Shown in pieces: positions 1-8,432 of a stretch of DNA of 47,241 nucleotides. Source of the stretch: Fulvivirga sp. M361 (lineage in GTDB: Bacteria > Bacteroidota > Bacteroidia > Cytophagales > Cyclobacteriaceae); contig NZ_VKDC01000050.1 of assembly GCF_007097395.1 (NCBI RefSeq), forward strand, positions 1 through 47,241, read 5' to 3'. Position 1 is the first letter of the stretch. Each line of letters starts with the position of its first letter. The notes beneath the pieces were generated by a model. That model worked only from the letters and a program-made list of their open reading frames with translations. It did not search any database and was not told the DNA's origin. The position numbers and the translations under genes are program-made.

Positions 1-1
1 C

Positions 2-88
2 CCATTAGAGTGGCTTACCCAAACCCTGAGAAAAATCCCTGAGTATAAGATCAACCAGTTACATGAATTACTGCCTATAAGAAAATAA
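2..88 (+). CDS. IS66-family transposase, C-terminal end only (partial)
   Basis: The frame is open from the window edge and encodes 28 residues ending in a TAA stop. The peptide contains an EWL-TQTL-R-IP segment followed by a HELLP tail, which matches the end of IS66-family transposases (typically WL-x-x-VL-x-R-LP ... ELLP-x-x-W). IS66 transposases are DDE enzymes that move the element by cut-and-paste or copy-type transposition. The catalytic core and accessory genes would lie left of the window, so intactness cannot be judged. Identification rests on recall of the family tail, not an alignment. Confidence 0.6.
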   Translation, partial: PLEWLTQTLRKIPEYKINQLHELLPIRK

Positions 89-100
89 TCATAATTAAAT

Positions 101-124
101 ACACGCCCAACACCGAAGGGATAC
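101..124 (+). mobile_element. Possible right terminal inverted repeat of the IS66 element
   Basis: About 12 bases after the transposase stop lies a GC-richer segment. Read on the minus strand it begins GTATCCCTTCGG and runs into AT-rich DNA. IS66-family ends usually begin GTA and sit just outside the last gene. The other end is outside the window, so neither the matching repeat nor the expected 8-base target duplication (the bases after 124) can be checked. Confidence 0.35.
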
Positions 125-141
125 ATTAGTTATATGGGCTC

Positions 142-175
142 ATTATAAATAAAGACAGGCTTTTACAAGCCTGTC
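142..175 (-). terminator. Intrinsic terminator of the acyl-CoA reductase gene
   Basis: A perfect 9-bp stem (GACAGGCTT / AAGCCTGTC, 154-162 and 167-175) has a 4-base loop. On the minus strand it is followed by a T-rich run (TCTTTATTTAT). The stop codon of the minus-strand gene (163-165) lies in the loop, so termination would occur right at the end of the coding region. Confidence 0.7.
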
Positions 176-1170
176 AGAAATTCCATTGTATCTATTCCGT
201 CAGCATAATCATTTAATGTTGGGCATTGAGCTGTTCCAAAAGTCAGGCTGTTTGACCAGTGCCCATTTTCAGAGACAATGCACTGTATTTTGTGCTGTTG
301 TCGTTCAATAGTTATTTTTAAGTTATCCAGGTCGGTATAGGTTTCGTAGAACAAAACGGAAATTGGAGATACCAATTGCGGATCTTCTTTTATAAGTAAG
401 AAGCCATTGTCAAGGTGGTGTTCTTTGTTGACAAGGTAAATGGCCTTGTTGTAATCATAGTTGTTATGGTATTTATGATGATGTATTATAGACTGATATG
501 GTTCGAGAGCAGCGAATAACGGTTTGAAATCATAGCCTTCCGGTACATATATTTTAGATACATTTCTACAACCCAATCCATAGTACAGAAATATGTCCTC
601 CCCCAGTTTGGTTAGCACTTCTTGTCCTTCGGTTCCTGATAATATGCCGATTGATGTCCTGTTTTTTCGAATGATATTGGGATACTTGCCAAAATAGTAT
701 TCAAAGTAACGGGAAGTATTGTCACTTCCGGTGGCAATGACAGCGTCAATCCCTTTCAACTGATCCACCAGACGAAAATACGCAGATATCCCAGGGGATA
801 ATCGTGTCAACTGATCGAGAAGGTATGTCATGATAACAGTGTCCTTTGAGCTGGGCTTAATTACAGCAATATTCCCACTTAGCAATATGCAAAAAACGTC
901 ATGAAAACCTACGGCAGGAATATTTCCCGCCAGCACAACACCTATTAATTTGTTATTGCCCCTTATGTTGTACTGATTTATAAACTCTTCTATTGAATCT
1001 GGATTTAAGAATAATTGAATACCATATAGAGCACTTGAGACCGAATCCGGATCAAACCAGCTGTTTTCGGATCGTGCGGCGACCTGTAAGTTTTCAAGTT
1101 CTTCAGGGGGCATAGTTTTTAAATGATTACCTAGCTGAATAAAAACATTAATTTTCTCCTTGATGGTCAT
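163..1170 (-). CDS. Acyl-CoA reductase (LuxC-like)
   Basis: This 335-residue protein looks like the LuxC-type acyl-CoA reductase family, which forms a thioester on an active-site cysteine and reduces fatty acyl-CoA to aldehyde with NADPH in aldehyde-dehydrogenase-fold chemistry. Visible support is the GVVLAGNIPAVG segment (about 76-88), the nucleotide-binding IAVIKPSSKD segment (about 101-110), IATGSDNTSRYFEYYFG (about 144-160), and the candidate catalytic cysteine in GLGCRNVSK (about residue 202). Length is normal for Bacteroidota members. It is divergent from a ferredoxin gene across a 98-base spacer, a pairing I recall as common in this phylum. Start is an ATG. Its in vivo acyl substrate is unknown. 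Confidence 0.8.
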   Translation of the reverse strand: MTIKEKINVFIQLGNHLKTMPPEELENLQVAARSENSWFDPDSVSSALYGIQLFLNPDSIEEFINQYNIRGNNKLIGVVLAGNIPAVGFHDVFCILLSGNIAVIKPSSKDTVIMTYLLDQLTRLSPGISAYFRLVDQLKGIDAVIATGSDNTSRYFEYYFGKYPNIIRKNRTSIGILSGTEGQEVLTKLGEDIFLYYGLGCRNVSKIYVPEGYDFKPLFAALEPYQSIIHHHKYHNNYDYNKAIYLVNKEHHLDNGFLLIKEDPQLVSPISVLFYETYTDLDNLKITIERQQHKIQCIVSENGHWSNSLTFGTAQCPTLNDYADGIDTMEFLTGL

Positions 1171-1192
1171 AAACTTTCGCTCTTAATATCTG

Positions 1193-1223
1193 TTTGTGGC
1201 TATGAATATAGTGTCTAACTTTG
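1193..1223 (+). promoter_or_regulatory. Bacteroidota-type sigma-A promoter for the ferredoxin gene
   Basis: TTTG at 1193-1196 is followed after exactly 19 bases by TAACTTTG at 1216-1223. This fits the -33 TTTG and -7 TAnnTTTG consensus of the Bacteroidetes primary sigma factor. Transcription would begin roughly 40 bases upstream of the ferredoxin ATG at 1269. Confidence 0.75.
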
Positions 1224-1256
1224 CAAAGGTTTTAATTTTTATTGAAAAGGAAATAG

Positions 1257-1616
<360 letters not shown>

Positions 1617-1678
1617 CTTTGTAAGCTGAAGGTGAGTGCTGATGCCAGGTGTTGATTTATCTTGATAGGACATTATGA

Positions 1679-2584
1679 TTATCTCATTTTAGCCCGTTTG
1701 ATCATATAAGCGTTCAATATTTGATTGTAATCCTCACTGATATCAGCCTCAATAAGATCTATTTTTAACTGTGCACATCGAAGTTTCAGATGAGTATAAT
1801 ACTGTTGTGCTTCTTTAACGAAATGTTGCTTGATCTCGGATGGCTGGAGTTTGATCTTGTCACCAGATTCTAAATCAATGAATTCATGCGGCCTTTCTTC
1901 AAACTCGAATTGCAGTTCTGTTTTTTTATCGGTTACATGAAATACTAGTACTTCGTGCTTATTATGCTTGAGGTGCTGTAACCCCTTGAATATTTCTTCT
2001 AACTCATTTTCATTATCGAACATATCACTGAAGATAATGATCAGAGACCTCTTCCTGTTTTTTTTAGCCACTTCATGAAGGATCTTGCCTACAGAGGTTT
2101 GCTTATGTTTGGCAGGCTCACGGGCTAATTCCTGAAGGTTAATGAATAGTTTATTCAGATGAGATGATGTAGACTTTATATCCGAATTAAATTCAATTTT
2201 ATCTGAAAATGTGCTAATACCGACCGCATCGCGTTGGCTTTGTAACAGGTAAGCAATAGCGGAAGCGGCCAATAAACTGAAGATGAGTTTCCCCTTGTAA
2301 TCTACCGGATAATGCATGGATGAAGAATTGTCCACTACAATCTGACATCTCAGATTGGTTTCTTCCTCGTACCTTTTTGTGTATAAACGATCTGTTTTTG
2401 CGTACACTTTCCAATCAATATGTCGGGTGCTTTCCCCCGTATTATAGAGTCTATGCTCCGCAAATTCTACTGAAAAACCATGATAAGGTGATTTGTGCAA
2501 TCCGGTTATAAAACCCTCTACCAACTGTTTTGCTAGAAAATCAATGTTGTTTACATCTTTGACTTTTTCCAGATCTAATTTCAT
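1679..2584 (-). CDS. DUF58 domain protein (vWA-like)
   Basis: The 301-residue protein matches the DUF58 family. The conserved block HRLYNTGESTRHIDWKVYAKT (about 44-64) is followed by a vWA-like region with VVDNSSSM (about 83-91), a MIDAS-like DxSxS motif. These proteins are usually encoded beside MoxR AAA ATPases and transmembrane vWA genes, and are thought to act as metal-dependent protein-interaction or chaperone partners in the envelope. None of those partners is visible here, so the gene is isolated from its usual cluster. No signal peptide is present and the start is an ATG. Confidence 0.85.
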   Translation of the reverse strand: MKLDLEKVKDVNNIDFLAKQLVEGFITGLHKSPYHGFSVEFAEHRLYNTGESTRHIDWKVYAKTDRLYTKRYEEETNLRCQIVVDNSSSMHYPVDYKGKLIFSLLAASAIAYLLQSQRDAVGISTFSDKIEFNSDIKSTSSHLNKLFINLQELAREPAKHKQTSVGKILHEVAKKNRKRSLIIIFSDMFDNENELEEIFKGLQHLKHNKHEVLVFHVTDKKTELQFEFEERPHEFIDLESGDKIKLQPSEIKQHFVKEAQQYYTHLKLRCAQLKIDLIEADISEDYNQILNAYMIKRAKMR

Positions 2585-2737
2585 AGGCAGGTCTTAAATA
2601 AAAAACGCTTAACAGCTAAGAAGCTAAATTGTTTTGACAATTCACTAGTACCACTTGCATTAAATATAAATATTATACTATATTTAGAGCAAGTTTTGCT
2701 AGGAAAGGGTTGATACATAAATTAAACTAACAGGATT

Positions 2738-3088
2738 GTGGAAGAGAATATTAACAATGAAAGGGAAGAAATATATTCAGAACGGGTGCGAGCAGGCAAA
2801 CGGACATACTTTTTTGATGTGAAAGCCACAAGGTCAAATGACTACTACCTTACCATCACAGAAAGCAAAAGAAAATACAAGGATGACGGATTTACTTATG
2901 AGAAGCATAAAATCTTTTTATATAAAGAAGATTTCAACAAGTTTATGGAGGCTTTGAATAATACGGTCAACCATGTAAAAGAAGAACTAATGCCGGAAGT
3001 GGATTTCGATCAATTTGATCGGCGTGAACCATCTGAGAACGGGCATATGGAAAAAACTGAAATTGATACAGAGTTGAAGTGGGATTGA
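2738..3088 (+). CDS. DUF3276/PUR-family nucleic-acid-binding protein
   Basis: This 116-residue acidic protein has the layout of the Bacteroidota DUF3276 family, related to PUR-alpha repeats. It contains EEIYSERVRAGKRTYFFDVKAT (about 10-31, basic and aromatic), DYYLTITESKRKY, and HKIFLYKEDFNKFMEALN, followed by an acidic tail. PUR-fold proteins bind single-stranded DNA or RNA; the role of the family in Bacteroidota is not settled. The chosen start is GTG at 2738, since no ATG in frame precedes the conserved region. A strong terminator follows. Confidence 0.8.
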   Translation: MEENINNEREEIYSERVRAGKRTYFFDVKATRSNDYYLTITESKRKYKDDGFTYEKHKIFLYKEDFNKFMEALNNTVNHVKEELMPEVDFDQFDRREPSENGHMEKTEIDTELKWD

Positions 3089-3124
3089 TTACGTTTTAGT
3101 TCCGTATCAAAAATAATTAAATTG

Positions 3125-3154
3125 GGCCTTATCTAGTTAGATAGGGCCTTTTTT
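3125..3154 (+). terminator. Rho-independent terminator after the DUF3276 gene
   Basis: A 10-bp stem (GGCCTTATCT, 3125-3134, with AGATAGGGCC, 3139-3148; one G-T pair) has the 4-base loop AGTT and is followed by six Ts (3149-3154). It ends 11 bases before the next ATG and separates the DUF3276 transcript from the AI-2E/YchF pair. Confidence 0.9.
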
Positions 3155-3165
3155 GTTAAACATCT

Positions 3166-4269
3166 ATGCTTAAAAAAACACTCCTGATAGTTATTCTTAT
3201 TGTAGTCGCCTTCATTAGCCTTGCATGGGTGTTCTCCGATATTTTTATTTACATAGCAGTGAGTATTGTGTTGAGTTCTATCCTCAGGCCCCTGACACAG
3301 TACATAGCAAAAATGCAGATCTTTAAGGTTAAGGTGCCGCGACTTGTTGCAGTATTGGTTTCTTTCCTTATTTTGCTTTCCTTAATTTCTTCATTTATCA
3401 TACTGTTTATTCCACTGATATCTGAGCAGATCGAAGTGCTATCTGCATTGGACTATGAAGATCTATACAGTCGGAGTACTGTTCCATTAAAGAACCTGGA
3501 GTTGTTTATGATTGAAAACAATCTTACCAGTGCGCCTGAAGGGTTTATCGTAAATAACCTCAGAGAGAACATTATCTCTTTTATTTCCGGGATCAGCTTC
3601 AGTAACTTACTGAACGAGATCATAGCCTTTACGGGACAGTTCTTTGTAGGTATTCTGGCAGTAAGCTTTATTAGTTTTTTCTTTCTCTATGAAATGGGGC
3701 TATTGAGAAACAAATTGATTGACCTTATACCTAATCGCTATTTTGAAGTGACCATTGCTGCTTATAATAAGATTGAACGATTGCTTTCCAACTATCTCAT
3801 CGGACTCCTTTTTCAGATGTTTTCCGTCTTTAGCATAGCAGCACTGGGGTTAAGTATTGTAGGAGTGAAGTACGCCCTGACAATAGCCTTATTTGCAGCA
3901 GTAGCCAATTTGATCCCTTATCTAGGTCCATTATTAGGCGCTTCATTTGGTATTTTGGTGGGTATGTCAACTGGTCTGGATATAGATTCTTCCCGTGAAT
4001 ATCTCTTTCTTATCGTTAAGATCATTTCTGTTTTTGGTGTTATGCAATTGGTGGATAACATTCTTCTACAGCCACTTATTTTTTCAAAAAGTGTGAAGGC
4101 CCATCCTTTGGAAATTTTTATAATTATATTTGCAGGCGCTTCTTTGGCAGGCATTACAGGGATGATTGCGGCGATACCCGTTTATACTGTATTACGTGTG
4201 TCATTTTCAGAGTTGTATGAAGGCTATAGAAGCTATGCGATATTTAAAATTCAGAAAAATAAAGTTTAA
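3166..4269 (+). CDS. AI-2E family transporter (PerM/YdgG-type permease)
   Basis: The 367-residue inner-membrane protein has about eight hydrophobic segments, including residues 5-45, 60-88, 160-180 and several in 220-350. It contains the family region [19 protein letters not shown] (about 248-266), [23 protein letters not shown] (about 293-315) and the C-terminal [16 protein letters not shown]. Members are called AI-2 exporters after TqsA, but many are ion/proton-coupled permeases of other function, so the substrate is not known. Its TAA stop overlaps the ATG of ychF by one base (TAATG), implying co-transcription. Confidence 0.88.
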   Translation: MLKKTLLIVILIVVAFISLAWVFSDIFIYIAVSIVLSSILRPLTQYIAKMQIFKVKVPRLVAVLVSFLILLSLISSFIILFIPLISEQIEVLSALDYEDLYSRSTVPLKNLELFMIENNLTSAPEGFIVNNLRENIISFISGISFSNLLNEIIAFTGQFFVGILAVSFISFFFLYEMGLLRNKLIDLIPNRYFEVTIAAYNKIERLLSNYLIGLLFQMFSVFSIAALGLSIVGVKYALTIALFAAVANLIPYLGPLLGASFGILVGMSTGLDIDSSREYLFLIVKIISVFGVMQLVDNILLQPLIFSKSVKAHPLEIFIIIFAGASLAGITGMIAAIPVYTVLRVSFSELYEGYRSYAIFKIQKNKV

Positions 4270-5366
4270 TGGCTCTAAAGTGTGGCATTGTAGGCTTACC
4301 AAATGTTGGTAAGTCGACATTATTTAATGCTATTTCAAATAATAAGGCAGAAGCTGCTAATTTTCCTTTTTGCACGATAGAACCTAACGTCGGTGTGATT
4401 ACTGTACCTGATGAAAGGTTAACTATATTAGAAGGGTTAGTGAACCCCCAAAAGGTATTACCTACCACGATCGAATTTGTAGACATTGCCGGGCTTGTAA
4501 AAGGTGCCAGTAAAGGGGAAGGGCTGGGAAATCAATTTCTTGCCAACATACGGGAAGTAGATGCCATTGCTCATGTCGTGAGGTGTTTTACGGATGATAA
4601 TATTGTACATGTAGATGGTAGAGTAGATCCAATAGCTGATAAGGAGGTGATCGATATAGAATTGCAGCTTAGGGACCTGGATTCTATAGAAAAGAGAATT
4701 CAACGAGTAGAAAAAATGGCTAAAAGCGGTGACGCACAGGCGAAGAAAGAAATGACTGCGTTAACAGCCTATAAAAAGCACCTGGAATCCGGGAAAAATG
4801 CTCGTTCGATTGATCTCGACCCAGAAGACAGAGGTATAGAAAGAGAGTTACAACTACTCACAGCTAAGCCGGTGATCTATGTAGCTAATGTAGAGGAAAC
4901 CGCTCTGCCGGATGGCAATCAATATGCTGATCAACTCAGGGCCATAGCTGTTGAAGAAGGGACGGAGATGGTGGTAGTTTCAGCTTCGATAGAAGCCCAG
5001 ATCGCTGAGTTAGAAGATGCAGAAGAACGGGAAATGTTCCTGGCAGAGTATGGATTAAAGGAATCCGGCCTTAATAAACTTATCAAGGCGGCATACGCAA
5101 TACTTGATCTTATTACCTATTTTACGGCAGGTGAGAAGGAAGTGAGGGCATGGACGATCCGTACCGGTTGGAAAGCGCCACAGGCGGCTGGTGTGATTCA
5201 TACTGATTTTGAACGGGGTTTCATTCGAGCTGAGGTAATTAAATTAGCTGATTATCAAAATTATAAATCTGAGTTGGCATGCAGGGAGGCAGGGAAAGTA
5301 TCAGTGGAAGGTAAAGATTACATTGTAGATGATGGAGACATCATGCATTTCCGGTTCAATGTCTAA
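4269..5366 (+). CDS. ychF: Redox-responsive ATPase/GTPase YchF (Obg-like)
   Basis: The 365-residue protein is a full-length YchF, an Obg-related P-loop ATPase that binds the ribosome and modulates stress responses. Visible motifs are the G1 loop GLPNVGKST (residues 8-16), switch/G3 [17 protein letters not shown] (about 73-89), the altered G4 NVEE (about 206-209) that explains the ATP preference, a coiled-coil insertion (about 125-180), and the C-terminal TGS-like domain ([24 protein letters not shown] ... [12 protein letters not shown]). It is translationally coupled to the upstream permease. No unusual substitutions were seen. Confidence 0.96.
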   Translation: MALKCGIVGLPNVGKSTLFNAISNNKAEAANFPFCTIEPNVGVITVPDERLTILEGLVNPQKVLPTTIEFVDIAGLVKGASKGEGLGNQFLANIREVDAIAHVVRCFTDDNIVHVDGRVDPIADKEVIDIELQLRDLDSIEKRIQRVEKMAKSGDAQAKKEMTALTAYKKHLESGKNARSIDLDPEDRGIERELQLLTAKPVIYVANVEETALPDGNQYADQLRAIAVEEGTEMVVVSASIEAQIAELEDAEEREMFLAEYGLKESGLNKLIKAAYAILDLITYFTAGEKEVRAWTIRTGWKAPQAAGVIHTDFERGFIRAEVIKLADYQNYKSELACREAGKVSVEGKDYIVDDGDIMHFRFNV

Positions 5367-5548
5367 AATCTGCTTTTCTATTCATTAGTCTTTTGGATTT
5401 TCAGTTTTATAGATTATTTTTAACAGACGCAATCGTGTCTATAAGAACATCTATTTGAATAAGTGAGGTCATAAGCTTTTTTATTTTTTGAGGATAACTT
5501 AGTGTGACGGTTGTAACGCTGATTTTTTAGGGAGGAAAAATTACCGCA

Positions 5549-6355
5549 GTGAGAGTCCGTATCGTTTTTCTTTTAAGAAATAGAGGGAGTTATGTCCCTT
5601 TTCACCATCAATACCTGTTGGCACAGATGATCAAGGGTATCCTTATGAAAGGGGGTACGAAAGATTTTGTGGATTTTTCACTTTATAATTTCTCAGGACT
5701 TAAAGGACAGACTAAAATAAGCAGGAAAGGGCTTCATTTTTATTCCTCAAGAGTTACGTTGGTTTTATCAAGCCCCAGTAAAGAATTCATTGACTACTTT
5801 CTGATGAATCTTTTTGAGTTGGAACAGGTTGAAATTGGTAACCTTGTCATTCAACCGGAAGATGTCGAACTGGAAAACCGCGTCGAGTTCGGAGATAACA
5901 CCAAATTTATTTGCATCTCACCCGTAGTCATTCTCAGTTCTTCTTTTAATGATACTACGGCTAAAAGGTTTATTCCACCTGAGACAGACAGTTTCTCTGA
6001 CCTGCTTTATGAGTCTACCATGACCAGAATGCAGAGCACTGGTATGTTTTCAGAAGAGCAAATGGCAGGGTTTTATAAATTTCAGTTAGTGCCAGATAAG
6101 AATTACCTTGCCAGATTGAATGCCGCGCAGAAAAAATTTGCCCGTATTTATCCTGTATTTGATCAGGATGTCAAATATGAGATTAGAGGATATACTTTTC
6201 CGTTTACACTTTATGCCGCCAAAGAAGTACAGGAGTTTGTGTTTCATAGCGGCCTTGGCAAATTCACTCATAAAGGTTTTGGTATGTTGGATGTAGCTAA
6301 TACTAATCCGAATCAACGGGTGCTGAAGTATGAGTTCAATCTGGCACAGGCCTAG
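5549..6355 (+). CDS. cas6: Cas6-like CRISPR RNA endoribonuclease (solitary)
   Basis: This 268-residue protein has the Cas6 layout of two RAMP/ferredoxin-like halves. The N-terminal strand RVRIVFLLR is followed by a helix beginning FHHQYLLAQMI, and His19/His20 are candidates for the catalytic histidine. The C-terminal glycine-rich loop is SGLGKFTHKGFGML (about 234-247), diagnostic of RAMP proteins. Cas6 cuts pre-crRNA in its repeats. The start is GTG with GGAGG about 13 bases upstream. No cas1, cas2, effector gene or repeat array lies in this window; the neighbours are ychF and a T9SS gene. It may serve an array elsewhere or have another RNA-processing role. Confidence 0.8.
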   Translation: MRVRIVFLLRNRGSYVPFHHQYLLAQMIKGILMKGGTKDFVDFSLYNFSGLKGQTKISRKGLHFYSSRVTLVLSSPSKEFIDYFLMNLFELEQVEIGNLVIQPEDVELENRVEFGDNTKFICISPVVILSSSFNDTTAKRFIPPETDSFSDLLYESTMTRMQSTGMFSEEQMAGFYKFQLVPDKNYLARLNAAQKKFARIYPVFDQDVKYEIRGYTFPFTLYAAKEVQEFVFHSGLGKFTHKGFGMLDVANTNPNQRVLKYEFNLAQA

Positions 6356-6498
6356 TTTTCTGTAACTTCGATTTATACTTTAGAATAATGCTTTTTTATC
6401 ATCTGTTGTTAAATAGAATAGATGGCATAATTTCTTTTGCTGTAAGTGATCTTGTCGTTATGTAATTTAGGAGATGAGGCTAATGTGATCTCATAACG

Positions 6499-7776
6499 TT
6501 AGTTCCTGGGGTTAAGAGTCACTTGTGTATATCCCACTAACAGGTCGGCACCCAGATTCATAGGGCGATAGTATGCCATGATTTCGTAACCGTTTTCCGT
6601 TTCGTAGTGATTACCTTCCAGGTAACTGGAGCTTAACGTGTCTGCTCTAACCAGGTATTGGTAATTGTAAAACCCTTGTTTCAGGATCATGTCTGTTTGG
6701 TAAGTATTAGAACTTTTATTGAACGTCATTTTACTTTCGGCATCTGACATGTAATTGTTCATTTTGCCAATTACATGAACGTCGCCGGGCAAGAAGCGAT
6801 CAGCATTCAACATGAACCTTACCGTTACATAATCGGATTGAACCTGTCCGTTGCCGGTGTCTGTGTTTTGAATATAGAAATCTCCATTGATATCTTCATA
6901 TTGAGCATACGCCTGATATTCCCTGGTTTGATCTACCATAAGGTATGCCAGACTCGGATAGCTTTTCATGTCTACTTTCCCTACATTTTGCCCGGGATAC
7001 CGAAGCGACCTAAGGTCAAAAAAGCGATACTCGTTGTTACCTGGAAAGCTATTTTCTCTGTCAAAGAAACGATATTCAAGAATGCCTTGACTTTCTCGTA
7101 TAAATCGGGGTTTTAAGTTGAAGATAGCATTATCCCAGCGTTCGTTTTGACGTATTGTTACACTAAAAAATTCACTGGGATTAATTATTTCATAATCACT
7201 GAAGATCACTTCAAAATCTATCTGTTGATTATTCCTGTCAGCTGAGGTAACCCCTGTAAGATTACTTGTTACACTAATACCCACATTACGCTGATATATC
7301 ATAAATCGTTTGGAAAGAATAATGTCTTTTGAGTTCGAGCCACGATAAGCTACGAGTAAATAGTTTCCGGGTAGCTTTACTCTTGGCAGGCGAAAAGAAT
7401 AGTGAACATAACTGATTTTTGTATCTACGGAATATTCAAATGTAGTGATGTTGAATTCATTGTAGTCATATAGATAATCCAGACTCTTTAATCGTGATGG
7501 TGTCCAATCTGCATTACAATGTATCAGCATGACCCGATACTCCTCATGAGCTTCCACCAGATCATCAAATTCTAAAAACAAGGTGTTCTGATTGATAGGA
7601 GCTGTGGGCGGTAGTAACTTATCTTGTGGATTACCGGTATTCGGATATAATTGAACCGTTTTTATCTCTTCTTCGTAAGATACATCTTCGTATCTGAGTT
7701 TCTTACCTTTGTAAGGGTGATAAGATGTGGTTGATAATAAGCATATTAAAACTGTGATTCCAAGCAGTAAGCGCAT
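6499..7776 (-). CDS. Type IX secretion system plug protein (DUF5103)
   Basis: The 425-residue exported protein (signal peptide about 1-18) matches DUF5103, now called T9SS plug. In the Flavobacterium SprA translocon the Plug protein closes the periplasmic side of the large outer-membrane channel. Visible family features are the early LFLEFDDLVEAHEEYRVMLIHCNADW block (about 66-91), the YDYNEFNITTFEYS segment, a VRFMLNADRFLPGDVHVIGKMN region resembling a CBM-like domain, and YQTDMILKQGFYNYQYLV near the C-terminus. It is transcribed divergently from the ECF sigma gene. Its presence implies that the organism has T9SS and possibly gliding motility. Confidence 0.88.
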   Translation of the reverse strand: MRLLLGITVLICLLSTTSYHPYKGKKLRYEDVSYEEEIKTVQLYPNTGNPQDKLLPPTAPINQNTLFLEFDDLVEAHEEYRVMLIHCNADWTPSRLKSLDYLYDYNEFNITTFEYSVDTKISYVHYSFRLPRVKLPGNYLLVAYRGSNSKDIILSKRFMIYQRNVGISVTSNLTGVTSADRNNQQIDFEVIFSDYEIINPSEFFSVTIRQNERWDNAIFNLKPRFIRESQGILEYRFFDRENSFPGNNEYRFFDLRSLRYPGQNVGKVDMKSYPSLAYLMVDQTREYQAYAQYEDINGDFYIQNTDTGNGQVQSDYVTVRFMLNADRFLPGDVHVIGKMNNYMSDAESKMTFNKSSNTYQTDMILKQGFYNYQYLVRADTLSSSYLEGNHYETENGYEIMAYYRPMNLGADLLVGYTQVTLNPRN

Positions 7777-7880
7777 AATGCCTCTTTTTTTCTCTAAATT
7801 TATTACTTATTCATTAAATCATTCCAACCTGATGGAACGCTTTAGTGTCTTAACATCAAAGCCCGGGCCAAACCTGTAAT

Positions 7881-8432
7881 ATGGATCCAGAAAAAGCGTT
7901 GATTGAAGGCTGCAAAAAAGGAGATCGTAAGTCTCAGCGGAAACTCTATGAAGAGTTTGCTCCGAAAATGACGGTAGTCTGTTTGCGTTACTCTAAATCC
8001 GACCAGGAAGCAGAAGATATTCTGCAGGAATCATTCATTAAAGTCTTCGATAAAATAAAATCCTTTAAGGGAGAGTCCAGGTTGATTTATTGGATAAAGA
8101 GAATTGTTATTAATACGGCTTTGAACCATTGCAGACGGAAATTATATATGTTTCCCATGGTTGATATCGATAAAATGCAGGACTCTTTTGAGTCAGATTT
8201 TTCACTTGCTGGATTTCATTTTTCAGAGTTGTTAAAAATGATCCAGTTGCTGCCATCCGGCTGCCAGGTAATATTTAACCTGTATGCACTGGAAGGATAT
8301 AATCATAATGAGATTGCCGAGTCCTTGGATATAAGCGTAGGCACCTCAAAATCTCAATATTTCAGAGCTAAAATGTTGCTCCGTGATATGATACAGAAAG
8401 AGGAAAAAATGAGTTATGGACACACAGAATAA
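7881..8432 (+). CDS. ECF-type RNA polymerase sigma factor
   Basis: The 183-residue protein has the two domains of a group 4 sigma factor. Sigma-2 includes the region 2 motif DQEAEDILQESFIKVFDKIKSF (about 41-62). Sigma-4 includes LPSGCQVIFNLYALEGYNHNEIAESLDISVGTSKSQYFRAKMLLRDMI (about 123-170), with a clear helix-turn-helix. It should direct RNA polymerase to a small regulon. Its last 17 bases overlap the next gene, which has an anti-sigma-like N-terminus and is probably its regulator. No strong primary-sigma promoter is seen upstream, which fits possible autoregulation. Confidence 0.93.
   Translation: MDPEKALIEGCKKGDRKSQRKLYEEFAPKMTVVCLRYSKSDQEAEDILQESFIKVFDKIKSFKGESRLIYWIKRIVINTALNHCRRKLYMFPMVDIDKMQDSFESDFSLAGFHFSELLKMIQLLPSGCQVIFNLYALEGYNHNEIAESLDISVGTSKSQYFRAKMLLRDMIQKEEKMSYGHTE

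Noticed and set aside
6356-6498. Possible CRISPR repeats next to cas6
   Set aside because: No direct repeat of 20 or more bases is present in the flanks.
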